DNA of 64,000 nt from Plectrocnemia conspersa (GCA_009617715.1 VTFK01000266.1:62001-126000); one strand, 5' to 3'. Counted from the first letter of the stretch, positions 1 through 10,689 are shown. Made by a program: numbers and translations. The notes: generated by a model not told the origin, from the letters alone.

Positions 1-1
1 T

Positions 2-230
2 TTCAGAGATCTTACAGTGACAGTGAACGCTTCAAAAATATATGTAACCGAAGATCAAGCAAAATCGATAAGGGAGTGTTGCTTGCCACAATACGGTCCG
101 AGCACTCCTCGCAGTAGGAAAGCGAATACAGAAGTAGACCTCGACAATATCATACACGGACCTAGAAGCTGTCGTTTAAAAAACAGGAAAGACTTATCTT
201 CACCGGCCAGTCCAAAAGCGTCCACTTCAG
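2..230 (+). CDS. TP53BP1: 53BP1-like exon with UDR-like motif
   Basis: Partial exon, open to the window edge. The frame gives KIYVTEDQAKSIR near the start, then PSTPRSRKANTEVDLDN and LSSPASPKAS. It ends at CTTCAG|GTACAA (phase 1), and the ORF read through the donor hits a stop at about 300, which supports an intron here. An exon start at about position 7 (after TTTCAG) or 17 (after TTACAG) is also possible. Confidence 0.8.
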
Positions 231-3200
231 GTACAATTCGGTCTTTATATGAAGTACAATTGATTGAATTTATCGAAATTCTGACACCATCGAATTTTTA
301 ATAGGTATGTCACAGAAGAGACGTACTAGAAAAGCGAACCAACCAAAGCAGAGACACGAGAGTGAAAGTAGCGAGGGTGGAGAAGCCAGTAGAACACCTA
401 GTTCTTTGGCGATTGAAGAAGTGATTGGAGTTCAGCCTGAAATACAAAAGACTCCGAAGAAAATCGACGGTGTTAAAGGTATGGTGCTATTAGTGATTGT
501 ATTTCTTAGACTTTTAACTCATTCTATATTTGTAAACAATTAACGACATATCTAAAATGATAATATAAGCATAATTTATTTTGTCATTAATTAGTTTATC
601 TATTTTCTTTTATAGTTGCTGGACCTATGTTGATCAAGGGTGTTTCGAAGCAAAATGTTGGTAGTAGCTCCAAAATCACTAAATTTGAGAGCGACTCGCA
701 AACAAACAATTTAATGGGACCGATTCCGCCTCAAGGAAGTGATCTCTTTAAGGATTTCCACTTCATTATAACGTTCACTGATCCACCTCGTTCGGTAACC
801 CATGTAAGTAAAGTATTTCACTAGATTGATCACTTATTATTCCTTTATAAATTATATAAATTTACAGAATCACTCGGATACAAACTACAGTGAGACTGAG
901 TCTTCGAACACCGAAAAAGAAGATTACTCTTTCTCAACAACGCCTTTCAATAGAGAGAGGCTTAGGGAGCAATTGGAGACTGGCGGCGGAATAGTTTATG
1001 GTTGTTTTGAGCAAATTCCAAAAGACAAATACAGCGTATGCAAATTGATAGCGCCCAGACCGTGTTTTACAGCTAAGTATATACAATGCCTTGCTGCTGA
1101 CATCAAAGCTCTTTCACATTGCTGGGTCGTGAGGAGTTGCCTCGCCAATAAACTCGTCGACATGGAAGAAGACGTGTTACCCGCTGGATGGTCAATAGAA
1201 AGACAGCGATTCATCAATTGGAAGGTAAATATGTTTTTCTCGACTTGACATCTTGAAGATGTACAAATGAGCTAGTTAGTAATCTCACAACAATTGTGAC
1301 CTGCCATGTGCTCATCATAATCACGCATTTCGCGCACAGCTAACTGCCCATTTTATTTATGATGATAGTGCTCTATGAGAGGGCAGAACGTTTATATCCT
1401 CACATGGTTTGCGTTCCTTTTCGCCTATCGTAGAAACGAACACCAAAACTTTAAAATTCAAATAAAAAATACGTTTTAGACAATTTTTACATGATAAGCG
1501 AGCTCAGATTACTCTTCGCGTGACATGCTACCGGTTTTCGTTCATTTAAGAATATTGGTAGAAGTTATTATCAGCATGGGCCAGAATTTAAGAATTGTTC
1601 TGACAGTAGTTTTAGATACCTTTTGAAAACCACAATAAATAATATGCAGGTTAATGCTTTTTTTTATCCTTTCCATTGTAGAGATGTAAGTGGTATTTTT
1701 AACTCCAGGGTGTTGATTAAGCTTTGGACACTCGTATTCGCGTGAGGACAGGGCAAATTTGATTTTAAAAAGAATGTTCCATTTACAAAAAATCATAACT
1801 TATTATCCAGTGTATATTTAAACACAAAATTTTGAGAAGTTGTCAATCAGTATCTTACCTAAATTTAGAAAGTCCAATTTTACAAAAAGATCTATACAGA
1901 ACAGACCTAATATTTATTATACCTAATTTAATTACGACCAAGTCGAATCATTGACCACCTCAAAAAAAATTATAACAATATATAGCTCACAAGACATGAA
2001 AGGGAATAACATCTACACAAAACACGCACTATTTATTCTACATAAAAAAAATTAGGAACAATCTTACAATTAAATTATGACCATAAATGATTAAAATTTG
2101 TCACTTCAAAAGTTAATTTTGGTGCTGAAAGCAGGGATACACAACTCTCAACCCGTTTTAGATTTTTGAAATAGAAAAAAATTCAAGTTCAACGTTTTAT
2201 ATGTTGATAAAACATTTTTGAAATGTTTGCAGATCGCAGAATATAAAATTGCAGGCTGCGAATTGTGCATTACTTGCGTCGAGTCTGTGAGAATATGACC
2301 TCAATAAAATAGCCGACTAAGATACTCGAGGCGCGCACATGTGTTAATTTAACACTTTGCTGATATGGTGTTTTTAAAAGTCTACTTTTTCACATATTCA
2401 TCCGTTCTTGCTATACAATATTATAAATTAATGTATTAAAAAACTGTTTCATGCAATTATTATACTAACAGAGTAACAAGTTCACAAATTAATTTACCTT
2501 TTCGAGATTTTTATTAGCACTTATTTTATATTATAAAGAACAACAATATATCGTTGTTTAAGAATAAAAGTATTAAACGACACTGAAAAACAAATGCCTG
2601 CATTAAGTTTTTAATTATAGGTATATATTTTTGTATTACCGTAAACAATTTTAAAAGGCTCATATTATTCAGGTCTGAATATAAGCGGGCAGAATAAATA
2701 TAGAATGGTTAGAATTTATATCAAATAGTAATAATTATTTTGACAGATGGTCGAAATCATTTTTTTCAGTTAGTATTTATTAATGTTCATTGCTCAGTAT
2801 TGATTAAGAATAGCCAGTATTTATATTACATGATCTGTATTTTAACCTCAAGGTTCGTTTCATATTGACAGATGGTCAGCATAAATACATATTCATTATC
2901 AAGGTGTTTATACAGTGTCTAATATTTATTTTTTTCCAGTTCCTGGCCAAAGCCATTTACCTGGGTATCTAATAATTGGTTCTCACTTTTATTTATTTAT
3001 TTTTAGGGCAAAAAAAAAAATTAAAAATTAAAAAAAGTAAAAAAAAAACAACTTGTTTGGTTGTAAAAATCATAAAACTAGAAAAAAGGTTCACTTTCAC
3101 CTTTTTTACAATTTATACTATTGTGGTTGGCATCATTTCTCTATAGTCCAGTCAAATAAGGGTTTAACCTCGGAATGAAAGATAACAAGCTGAAATTTTG

Positions 3201-6200
3201 CACAGACCTTTGTTTTGGCGTTCTAAAGATAGGGTGAAAAGTCTCATAAGATATCGTGTCTGCTAATCAAGATATTAAAGGTCAAAGGTCATAAAAATAA
3301 TAGTTTTGCAAATATCTCGCCTCCTTTGCATCGCATGTCATTAGATGTTTCATAAAACTTATAGAAAATAAAATTTTCTACAAGTTTGTCATAATTTATT
3401 TCTTTGTATGGTTAATGGTTTTCGAGATATAGCGCGGGGAGTGGGAAGCGCGCATCCGTTTGTAGGATAACGCTATGTAAACTACGGAGCCAGAGTTACC
3501 TGCACATTCTTCCACAGTTTCATAGGAAACATCGCAAATTGTTATCTGCTGAATGAACCCATCTAAAGCATTATAACTTTCAATCTGCATATCTTCAAAA
3601 ATCATCATCGATAATGCAAAAAGTAATAGCGTATGGCCTCTGATACTTCTTGCAAAAGCGTGACCATCCAACATTTTGTCGACAGAATTCGAAGCATAAA
3701 TTGTACTGAGAGCTTCCTTGATTCCGCTTCCATTCATTATATACCCTATGCATACAATAAAAGACATAAGCATATGAAAGCCTCCTAGTTTCACAACTAC
3801 TCTGGACAAGTTTGAGTTAGCATCTGAAGCTGCTACGATTTCACGTGCTTTTATGTACAATGGCTGATCAAAAGTTATTAAGCATGTTCTTTGTTCATGT
3901 TTCTTGGCAGTGCTTATAGCACACTGTAATGTGGTGTAAATTGTGTCAATATTACTCGCAGGATGATGAATAAAAGTAAGAAACAGAATCCGAGAAGTTA
4001 CAAAGTTCTCATTGTTTTTTGTAAGTTGTTCAATAAATCCATTCCACCCTGGCAACGGTGAGATATTTTTCCATTTTTCGTACATCCACAACAAATCAAC
4101 TACATTAAATATTTGTTCGGTTGTTCTTCTACATCATTAAAATTTTGAACTTGAATCTCTTGCTCAATCTGGGTACGACATGATTTTCATACACTAGAAG
4201 GGGTATATGTGATAGTGCTGCTAACTCCTTTGCACTTTGTTTTGTTGTAAATTTCTTTATGCGGTCATCGGATATAACTTCAGATTTTGGAGTTATTATT
4301 TTTATCATTCCCATTATATGAACAGTATTATAGCCATCAAGAGTATAAATATTTTTCTGCATTATCCGCTGCATACTGTACTAAAGCACTTGACTCTGAT
4401 GGTTGATTACTAGGCTGTGGGTGATAAACAGCTGAAATTTAACATTTTACAGTATCAATGAAGCGAAAAAACCTAAACTTGACAAAACATCCAAAAGTCT
4501 TTTTGGATGTTTGGCCTATCTATATTTCTTCTATGAAGAAATACAGATAGGCCTATTAATAACTGCGAAGAAAAGGACCGTTTTCGTATGGAAGTCATTA
4601 TAGCATTACTTATAGCCGTGTATTTCGTTTTAAAATGCCCCGTCTTTCCTTTTCTGTTCTTTATAATAACTTCTTGCAGAAAATATAATTAAGTTTTCGG
4701 AATTTCTTCATTAATATTTTACTCGGGGGCGGATAGGACTTGGTCTCAACAACAGAAGATCGAATATCTTCTCTAATAATCGCCGCAGCAGCTTCCACTA
4801 CGCGCAAGTGTTCTTCTTCCGAAGTGCCTTTTTTATTTTCATACCAAGCTATGGATAAAATTTAAGCTTGAGCATCGCGAGAAGAAAAAATGGAATGATC
4901 CAATCTTCGTTATAATTATAATATCAGTTAAATATTTTTCTCTTAATTTGGAAATGATCTTCATATCTTCATATCATCCGTAAGGACATCTCTCAACTCT
5001 TTCAATTTTTTTGCACAAATTTCTTGTAGAGCAATATTTCATTCTTAATTCCTAATAATACAACGAAGAAAGTAATAAAATTATTGTTCAAACGACTTGC
5101 CGAGACCACTTTTTTCACGATTGTTTACTTTTTCAAAGCTTATACCAAGTTAAGCAGGTAGAAATACTCGCTGGATTCTATAAACGGATGTACGCTTCCC
5201 ACTCTTCGCGCTGTATCTCAAAAACGGTTAATGATACAAAACAAATATTTTAACTAAACTTGTAGAAAATTTTATGCTTTACAAGATTTGCAAAGCATCT
5301 AATGACGTGCGACGCATAAAACGCGAGATATTTGCAAAAAAACAAATTTTGTGACCTTTGACCTTTGATATCTTGATTAGCAGACACGATATTTTATGAG
5401 ACTTTTCACCCTGTCCTTAGAACATCAAAACGAAGGTCTGTGCAAAATTTCAGCTTGTTATCTTTCATTCCGAGGTTCAGCCTTTATTTCGCCTTATTTG
5501 ACTGGACTACTAAGATTTAATTAGGTTGACTGGCATTCAACTCATAAGACTCACGGTTTATCAAGTCTTTAGCTAGCCAATCATGGAAAACTAATAAAAG
5601 TAAGATGTGCATCTTTAAGCTAATTTATGGAACACCATCTGTCGAGAAGGATATGAACTAGAAACTAATTATAAAATTTGAATCTTCTAAACTACGTGCG
5701 ATTTTGTCGGGTTCATTAATTGAACCACTCCTGTATTTACAATTTGAGGGATTAACTCATACTATTAATCATAAAAAGGCTGGTTCGACTAGTGATAAAG
5801 CGTTTTAACCGTTTAAGAAAAAATTAGTTTTTTCGTTAAAATGGGACATCGTGGGGTTCTTAATGGAACAAGTCACAAGGTATTCACCATAAATCAGAAA
5901 GGATTAATATATCCACCGCCTTGAGAAGAGATAACCCATGAAGATCAAAATAAAATATTATATCATTAAATGATCCAGTTGCTAAGGTTAATAATATTTA
6001 AGTCCTTGTAGATTAAAAAGTGGTCAATTTACATGGACATGCCATAAAAATAATATTTTTATGATGAATGAGAGGAGGCATATTGAGTTGTATCAGCTAT
6101 AGAAACATGCTAAGTCAGAATTAAATCATTACAAATATATCATGAATCTTTCTCTTTCACAGACATCCTCTTTTGATAGAAACACTACACAGCCGTTTAA

Positions 6201-6486
6201 AGACCGTCTGATACTGTTCTGCAGCGATGATAATGACTTTCTAAAATTTTGGAGAAGAGTGTGTACAATGGCCGGCAGCGAAACCAGGACAATCAAAGAG
6301 GACTGTGAGATGACGGACGGACTCGCCATAGTCACCGACTTAGATTGTCCACACGAGGTGCAGAACAAAGCGACGTACTGTAACATACCCCTAGTTTCAA
6401 CCCATTGGATCATTCAATGTTTAATTGATGGTAAAATTTGTAAATTTAACGCAAGTGAAAAGTATAACTTTGCGTACAGCGAATAA
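2..6486 (+). CDS. TP53BP1: TP53BP1-like DNA-damage response protein, 3' part (five exons, 5' end outside window)
   Basis: Adaptor of DNA double-strand-break signalling in the nucleus. Predicted exons are 2-230, 305-478, 616-803, 868-1224 and 6163-6486. They join in frame (1272 nt, 423 codons plus TAA), with GT-AG at each junction. The first exon has a segment resembling the vertebrate ubiquitin-dependent recruitment motif (VDLDNIIHGPRSCR, then LSSPASPKAS, compared with human LDNLVEGKRKRR and SSPATPTAS). Exon 4 has BRCT 1 (GGGIVYGCFEQI, KYIQCLA, SHCWVVRSCLANKL, LPAGWSIERQRFINWK) and exon 5 has BRCT 2 (RLILFCSDDNDFLKFW, VSTHWIIQCLIDGK). These match the 53BP1 tandem BRCT closely, up to the C-terminus. 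The reading frame is open to the window edge, so Tudor and earlier parts lie upstream. The last intron (about 4.9 kb) carries a transposon. High confidence in family; splice sites are inferred. Confidence 0.9.
305..478 (+). CDS. TP53BP1: 53BP1-like exon, basic linker
   Basis: Acceptor TTTTTAATAG at 304 and donor AAAG|GTATGG at 478. Joining to the previous exon gives a Gly codon and then SQKRRTRKANQPKQRHESES, a basic and Ser-rich linker that could act as a nuclear localisation signal. The 74-nt intron before it is of typical short insect size. Confidence 0.75.
616..803 (+). CDS. TP53BP1: 53BP1-like exon before BRCT 1
   Basis: Acceptor TTCTTTTATAG at 615 and donor CAT|GTAAGT at 803. The peptide GSDLFKDFHFIITFT lies where human 53BP1 has NKTLFLGYAFLLTMA, the first strand of BRCT 1. 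Phases agree with both neighbours. Confidence 0.75.
868..1224 (+). CDS. TP53BP1: 53BP1-like exon, BRCT 1
   Basis: Acceptor AAATTTACAG at 867 and donor TGGAAG|GTAAAT at 1224; 119 codons, phase 0. The acidic Ser/Glu-rich start is followed by the BRCT core with the conserved Trp of SHCWVVRSC and the LPAGWSIERQRFINW segment, which aligns with human LPAGYSLEEQRILDW. Confidence 0.88.
2353..2610. repeat. TTAA-flanked MITE-like repeat, copy 1
   Basis: Starts after TTAA with CACTTTGCTGATATGG. It then shares a long AT-rich stretch (CTACTTTTTCACA, TTCATC.GTTCTT.CTATACAA, TATACTAAC, CAAATTAATTTAC, TTTATTAGCA) with the repeat at 31959-32469. A target TTAA and CCCTTT-like end suggest a piggyBac-related non-autonomous element. 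The right boundary is unclear. Confidence 0.5.
3146..3468. repeat. Left long terminal inverted repeat
   Basis: Inverted copy of 5177-5507, with scattered mismatches and small indels. It includes the last codons of the - strand reading frame (RMRASHSPRYISKTI). Confidence 0.75.
3396..4094 (-). pseudogene. Transposon-encoded protein fragment, C-terminal part (unnamed insect multi-copy family)
   Basis: A 232-codon open stretch. It contains LPGWNGFIEQLT, FIHHPASNIDTIYTTLQCA, ITFDQPLYIKAREIVAAS, VVKLGGFHMLMSFIVCIGYI and NSVDKMLDGHAFARSIRGH. I recognise this pattern from many uncharacterised, repeated proteins of insects and other invertebrates, but know no function. The reading continues upstream in other frames, so the gene is frameshifted. 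The known pattern appears to go further at the C-terminus than here; this frame runs into the terminal repeat and stops. Likely encoded by, and possibly needed for, the element. Confidence 0.6.
4129..4374 (-). pseudogene. Transposon-encoded protein fragment, middle part
   Basis: 81 codons with IYTLDGYNTVHIMGMIKIIT and AKELAALSHIPLLVYEN, which precede the LPGWNGF segment in the same protein family. The fragment is separated from the downstream piece by a stop and a frame change, so one coding region has been broken. The M at its start is not taken as a true start. Confidence 0.55.
4485..4553. repeat. Two adjacent hairpins inside the transposon
   Basis: Hairpin 1 is a 12-bp perfect stem (4485-4496 with 4501-4512, 4-nt loop). 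Hairpin 2 begins directly after, with a 19-bp stem carrying one mismatch (4513-4531 with 4535-4553, 3-nt loop). They may be a small nested inverted-repeat insertion or a structural signal. Confidence 0.7.
4660..4855 (-). pseudogene. Transposon-encoded protein fragment, upstream part
   Basis: On the - strand the frame reads AWYENKKGTSEEEHLRVVEA, then AIIREDIRSSVVETKSYPPP, before a stop. This looks like the N-terminal portion of the same unnamed family. It is separated from the middle fragment by about 300 bases holding two hairpins. Confidence 0.45.
5177..5507. repeat. Right long terminal inverted repeat
   Basis: Inverted copy of 3146-3468. Read on the + strand it also encodes a diverged form of the same C-terminal peptide (KRMYASHSSRCISKTVND) near 5180-5235. 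Confidence 0.75.
6163..6486 (+). CDS. TP53BP1: 53BP1-like terminal exon, BRCT 2
   Basis: Acceptor TTTCTCTTTCACAG at 6162; 107 codons and TAA. KDRLILFCSDDNDFLKFW aligns with human LKVLLVSDQQQNFLELW, and VSTHWIIQCLIDGKICKF aligns with VSQEWVIQCLIVGERIGF. It ends a few residues past BRCT 2 as in other 53BP1 proteins, so the C-terminus is complete. Confidence 0.9.
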   Translation, partial: TSSFDRNTTQPFKDRLILFCSDDNDFLKFWRRVCTMAGSETRTIKEDCEMTDGLAIVTDLDCPHEVQNKATYCNIPLVSTHWIIQCLIDGKICKFNASEKYNFAYSE

Positions 6487-7083
6487 TAGATGCCAATTGT
6501 GACTTGATGTTAAATGTATTTTTGATACTTTTAAGTGTACGTGACTTGTTATGTTTTATTGATCACTTGAAAATATGAGTGGGATTTTTTTATTGACAAA
6601 TATGACTGGTTAGAAAATAATTATACATAAATGATATATGTATGTATATGTGAATTTAACGATTGTTCTTTATATATTTATAAATTTAATATAAAAAATT
6701 ATACCACGTGTGTATTGATACAGTTTTGCATTTATTTGTATTAATTAACAATTTAACTATCTTCCCGATATAATTTGTATTAATGTTTTAAAATAATTCA
6801 ACTATATACCTCAATTTTTTATGTGCTCATATTTTACAATTTTCTATTTATATTTTTTTACTCCCCATTGACTCAGCGCTCACAATATCAGCTGTTATAA
6901 TTGCAATATGTTGAAAAAATATATTTAAAATTAAGTTAGCAACTTTTGGCCAAACCAATGGAATTGATTTATTATATGTTTATTTTAATCAATTAAAACC
7001 AATATTTTGTCAGAAATAACGTCTTATATGTTTTATTTTATATTTTTATGTATTTGTATTTACAGCGGTAAATATATTTTTAT

Positions 7084-7144
7084 AATAAAGTTATTTATTG
7101 AGTTATTCCATCTATTTATTTAAAATAAAAAAATGTATAATAAA
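7084..7144 (+). terminator. Candidate polyadenylation signals of the 53BP1-like gene
   Basis: AATAAA occurs at 7084-7089 and 7139-7144, about 600 bases after the stop codon and just before the end of the convergent syntaxin gene. AT-rich sequence makes chance hexamers common. Confidence 0.35.
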
Positions 7145-7155
7145 TACTTGGAAAA

Positions 7156-7161
7156 TTTATT
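7156..7161 (-). terminator. Candidate polyadenylation signal of syntaxin-18
   Basis: TTTATT on the + strand is AATAAA on the coding strand, only about 9 bases after the stop. Further copies lie near 7100-7120. The two convergent transcripts probably abut or overlap here. Confidence 0.35.
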
Positions 7162-7169
7162 TATATAAA

Positions 7170-7358
7170 TTAATCATTATACCAATCCAAAAACAATAAA
7201 GAGAATGACATAACAAGTAAAAAGAACAACACCCAGACTCTAAGGCCTGCGTTTCGTTGTATAGCTTGTCTAATCTGTTCGTTAGCATCTCTAACATTTT
7301 CGTTCACTCCAATAACAGTTCCAACGATTCTATCAACATCTTGATCTTGTTGTAATAC
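7170..7358 (-). CDS. Stx18: Syntaxin-18 exon 2 (SNARE C-half and tail anchor)
   Basis: Acceptor AAATTGCAG directly before GTATTACAACAAG. It encodes VLQQDQDVDRIVG to the C-terminal transmembrane segment, then stops. Confidence 0.93.
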   Translation of the reverse strand, partial: VLQQDQDVDRIVGTVIGVNENVRDANEQIRQAIQRNAGLRVWVLFFLLVMSFSLLFLDWYND

Positions 7359-8232
7359 CTGCAATTTAATTAAAAGCATTATTAAACTTGAATTAAAGCT
7401 AGCAAGTAACAGTTTAAACTACCTTTTCGGTAAAGACTTCTTGTAATTCTGCAATATGTAAAACTTTACTTTCAATTTGCTTCACTTCCTCAGACAAACT
7501 ATTCAATTCGTTAAAAAGCTGTACGTTTTCTGACTCAAATATCTGCAACTCTTCCGCCGATAATTGATCGTCTTCGTAAGGAACGTGGGAATCCAATTCG
7601 GCCGCTACATCTAATGAAGACTTCTCTCTCGTCGATGAGACTTCCCTATCTACTCCGTTCTCTTTAGTTCGATAAATGTTATCGAACAACTCGTCTATTA
7701 TTTCATTACTATTCTTCCTATCCAGCGGCTTCTTCTCTTTAATATCCACCTCAAGCTTAGTTAATTTTCTAACATCCAACGCACGTTTGACTCTGATGGC
7801 TTTCTGCTCCGTCTGAATCGCACACACAGCTTTTAAATAAGTTTCTAACATTCTTATAACAGCCTCTCTAAACTCCAGCACCTGAGTCGTTCCAGAAAGT
7901 TTTCTACACTCCTTCTTTAGATCCTGGATGATGTGAGAGCAAGAATTTATAATCCTCTGCGAACCGCTGTCAATTTGGTCCCGTTCAAGATCACTCATAT
8001 CGTTTTGGGTATTCATAAAATTAGAAAAGTGGAGGTAAGCATTTCGATTCTCCAATAAAAAGTCCTTAAGTTTTGTTATCTGCGATGCAATGTCCTTAGC
8101 TTTCAATAAAAATGGACTTTTGGGTTTGTTTTTAAGAATCCTGTTCTTATCGGCGTCATTTTGGACGCCGAACGCTTTATTTCGGGTTCTCACGGTTTTA
8201 ACGCAAGCCTTGAATAAGATCGTGATATCCAT
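7170..8232 (-). CDS. Stx18: Syntaxin-18 (ER Qa-SNARE), complete, two exons
   Basis: SNARE of the ER membrane for Golgi-to-ER retrograde vesicle fusion. Exons are 8232-7423 (270 codons) and 7358-7170 (62 codons plus stop), joined phase 0 across a 64-nt GT-AG intron. The protein has 332 residues, against 335 in human. The N-terminus MDITILFKACVKTVRTRNKA matches the family. The SNARE motif runs from about residue 230 (AEELQIFESENVQLFNEL, VLHIAELQEVFTEKV, QDQDVDRIVGTVIG). It is followed by the tail anchor RVWVLFFLLVMSFSLLFLDW and the short end YND, almost the same as the vertebrate tail. No defects seen. Confidence 0.95.
7423..8232 (-). CDS. Stx18: Syntaxin-18 exon 1
   Basis: Starts at ATG 8232 and ends at GAAAAG|GTAGTT. 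It encodes the N-terminal syntaxin-18 domain and the first half of the SNARE helix. Read past the donor, the frame stops within two codons. Confidence 0.93.
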
Positions 8233-10680
8233 TTAAATTGTTTATATTTTACTTGGTCGATGGCAGACGTGGAGGAGCTGTCATCCGTATGACAGTTTTA
8301 ATATTTGGCCTAAACCTTGCAAATAACACTCAACATATACAACAAATTATATTATTTTTCAAGTGCAATGCAAGAATTTAATAATATTTTTTTTTATATA
8401 CAACCAAAGTTTCCTTAATTGAATTTTAAGATAAATTAAATAGTATTTTTATTATGAGTCATTTTATTACTATAGTTTGAGGATATATGATATTTTTTTG
8501 TATGAAATACCACACACATTTTGGATTGAGGCTACACATTCCTAAACATATTTCTGTAGACTCATTGAACCTAAGCTTTATTTCAGTTAGCATTGCCCCA
8601 TTTTAGACCTTTTAAATTAATAGACTAAGTATATAAAATGAAAAATCAATACTTTTGTAAAAATTACGTTAATATTATTAAAAAGTATTATATGAAAAAT
8701 CCTAAATAATACGACCGAATTCCGCACAGTATCATTTTTTGATATTATAGCAAAAAGAAAATTATAATAAAAATTCGAATTCGAAATACATTTCAAAATG
8801 TTTATATAATAAAAGTAACCATGCATTTCAGTTGCATTGTGTCAAATGTATATCAAAAATTTACTAAAACTTTTAGGACAGCAACCTGCAAAACCTTTTT
8901 ATTTGAGTGTTAATAATAGTTCGTTCATAATATTTCCAAATGCCTAAGAACTATCTAATAATTTTTGTTAAGTTAATTTTTAATTAGTTCCACATTTAAT
9001 GTATTTTAAAAAGACATTACTTACTAAAAAACGCCATTCAGATTTTTGTAGTTCACAAATTAAGTATAAGGTGTTATAAGACTGGTAAACTATTTTCGAA
9101 GGATTTGACTAATATTAATAGGTATTTTCTTCGGATGGTATTTATTTAGAGAAGCAAATATTTATCGACTTTTCTATGAATAATTTAAAAGGAAAATAAA
9201 AAGGGAATACTATGTGTGCAATTGAGTTATATTAGGAAGTACCACAAAAATTTAAATTTTATATATAATTGTTTATTTTATATATATCAAGCGTAAAATT
9301 AAAAAAAGTAAAGTTACACAATATGTTATATGTGACCGAATTATAATGGTATATATATATGTTTAAATAATATTTATTATATATACGAAATGATATTTAA
9401 ATCTTAGTATTTTTATATAAATCACACAATAAAACTATTGGAATTTTGAAATACAAATTTACAATAAAGAATAGTTAAATTTAAATGAATTAACTTACAT
9501 ACACAACTAGAAATAACAATAAAATGTAAAGACAAGCACTAGAAGAGTAGAAATTACTTTATTTAAATTACTTTTTGTGCAATCATCTGTTCACTCTTTT
9601 ATATGACTCGTCAGAGTTAACGGGTTAGAGATATAAGTAAAATACTCTAAAATAATAGTATGAGACATGGCGAAAATTCATTTTTTTATTTTTTTTCTGT
9701 TTCTACAAAAGTGTCCGTGATACATGGCAGTGCGACTCGAATCGCCAGTCTTGTGATTACGAAGCGTTAAATTCACTTTTCTTTATAGTGGCAGTACTTA
9801 AATTTATATTTACGCTGTCACGCTGCCACAATAGTATGCGCTGCACGACAAAATTATAGTTTATATAAAAAAAATTATAATATTAAATTATGGGTGCGAT
9901 TTAACAGGGAATTATTTTAAGCAATATGTGCATTTAAATAAACACTGTGTTTCAGAAAACAAGAAGTGTTTGTGAATTTATGTAAAGTAAATCTTCGGAT
10001 TTTTTTTTTTCTTAAGAAAAGTTATTTATGAGGTATTTACTATTCTGACCAATGCTTGCTCGCACCTAATCTATCCAACAGTAATGCAAAACAATTATAT
10101 TATATATTGCTAATTTAAATTGTCCTTAAATTATTAAAATAATTAGTATAGCTATTTAAAAAAATTATGAGTGGTGTTTTTTGTAATATTTTTTAAATAC
10201 ATACACGATACCATAAGCTACATTTAGCTCTGTTTGCTGTTTAAGCACTATATGTCACCAGGTGTCATTTAAGCCCACAGGCGATGATTACAACGCCATA
10301 AATAGTATAAAATACTGGACAATCCAGAACCGTGCTAAGTGACATTAAAAATAATAAAATGTATGGACCTGCGTTTGTCTTTATTTTGGATTTATATTTT
10401 ATTTTTTAATATGTGACATTCCCTATCAGCTAAATTGCCATATTTACTAGAAAATTATTATATTTGCTTGACTCTTTTTAGAGAGATTAGGAAAAGCTAA
10501 AAAAAAAGCTATTATGCGATTATCAATCGGAATTATCAATATTATAATTACCAATTCTGATTTCAGCAGCGCGATGTAAATTAAAAATTATATTAAAAGT
10601 GTTTTAGTAAATAGAGAGGGGGAAAATATATTTTGTCAGAGGATTACGGAAAAGAAATGAAACTATTTGAAAATAATGAC
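8233..10680. other. Intergenic, AT-rich; no gene seen
   Basis: Separates syntaxin-18 (leaving leftwards) from the GC-rich island. Open frames here are short and of low complexity. A tRNA-like B box lies near 9738 on the - strand. Confidence 0.6.
9724..9775 (-). repeat. tRNA-like SINE fragment
   Basis: On the - strand, GACTGGCGATTCGAGTCGCA and then CTGCCA resembles an RNA polymerase III B box followed by the CACGGCAG-type end seen in the clearer SINE head at 43197-43256. No good A box, so old or partial. Confidence 0.3.
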
Positions 10681-10689
10681 AACAAGCGA

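Larger units (their letters stand above)
3146..5507 (-). mobile_element. DNA transposon with ~330-bp terminal inverted repeats
   Basis: The ends are GTCCAGTCAAATAAGG and its complement CCTTATTTGACTGGAC, flanked by TA on both sides. The two termini (about 3146-3468 and 5177-5507) are clearly inverted copies over most of their length, for example the AGGTCAAAGGTCA and AAGATATCGTGTCTGCTAAT blocks. The interior codes, on the - strand, for fragments of a multi-copy insect protein. Several stops and frameshifts mean this copy is dead. I do not know the superfamily. It sits inside an intron of the 53BP1-like gene. Confidence 0.75.
1225..6162 (+). other. Long last intron of the 53BP1-like gene
   Basis: GTAAAT donor and TTTCTCTTTCACAG acceptor. 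About 4.9 kb, AT-rich. It contains a TTAA-type MITE-like repeat near 2353-2610 and the long-TIR transposon at 3146-5507. I see no coding sequence in 1230-2350 or 5510-6160. Confidence 0.75.

Noticed and set aside
6129..6413. Minus-strand 94-codon frame over the last 53BP1-like exon
   Set aside because: Antisense of a well-supported BRCT exon.
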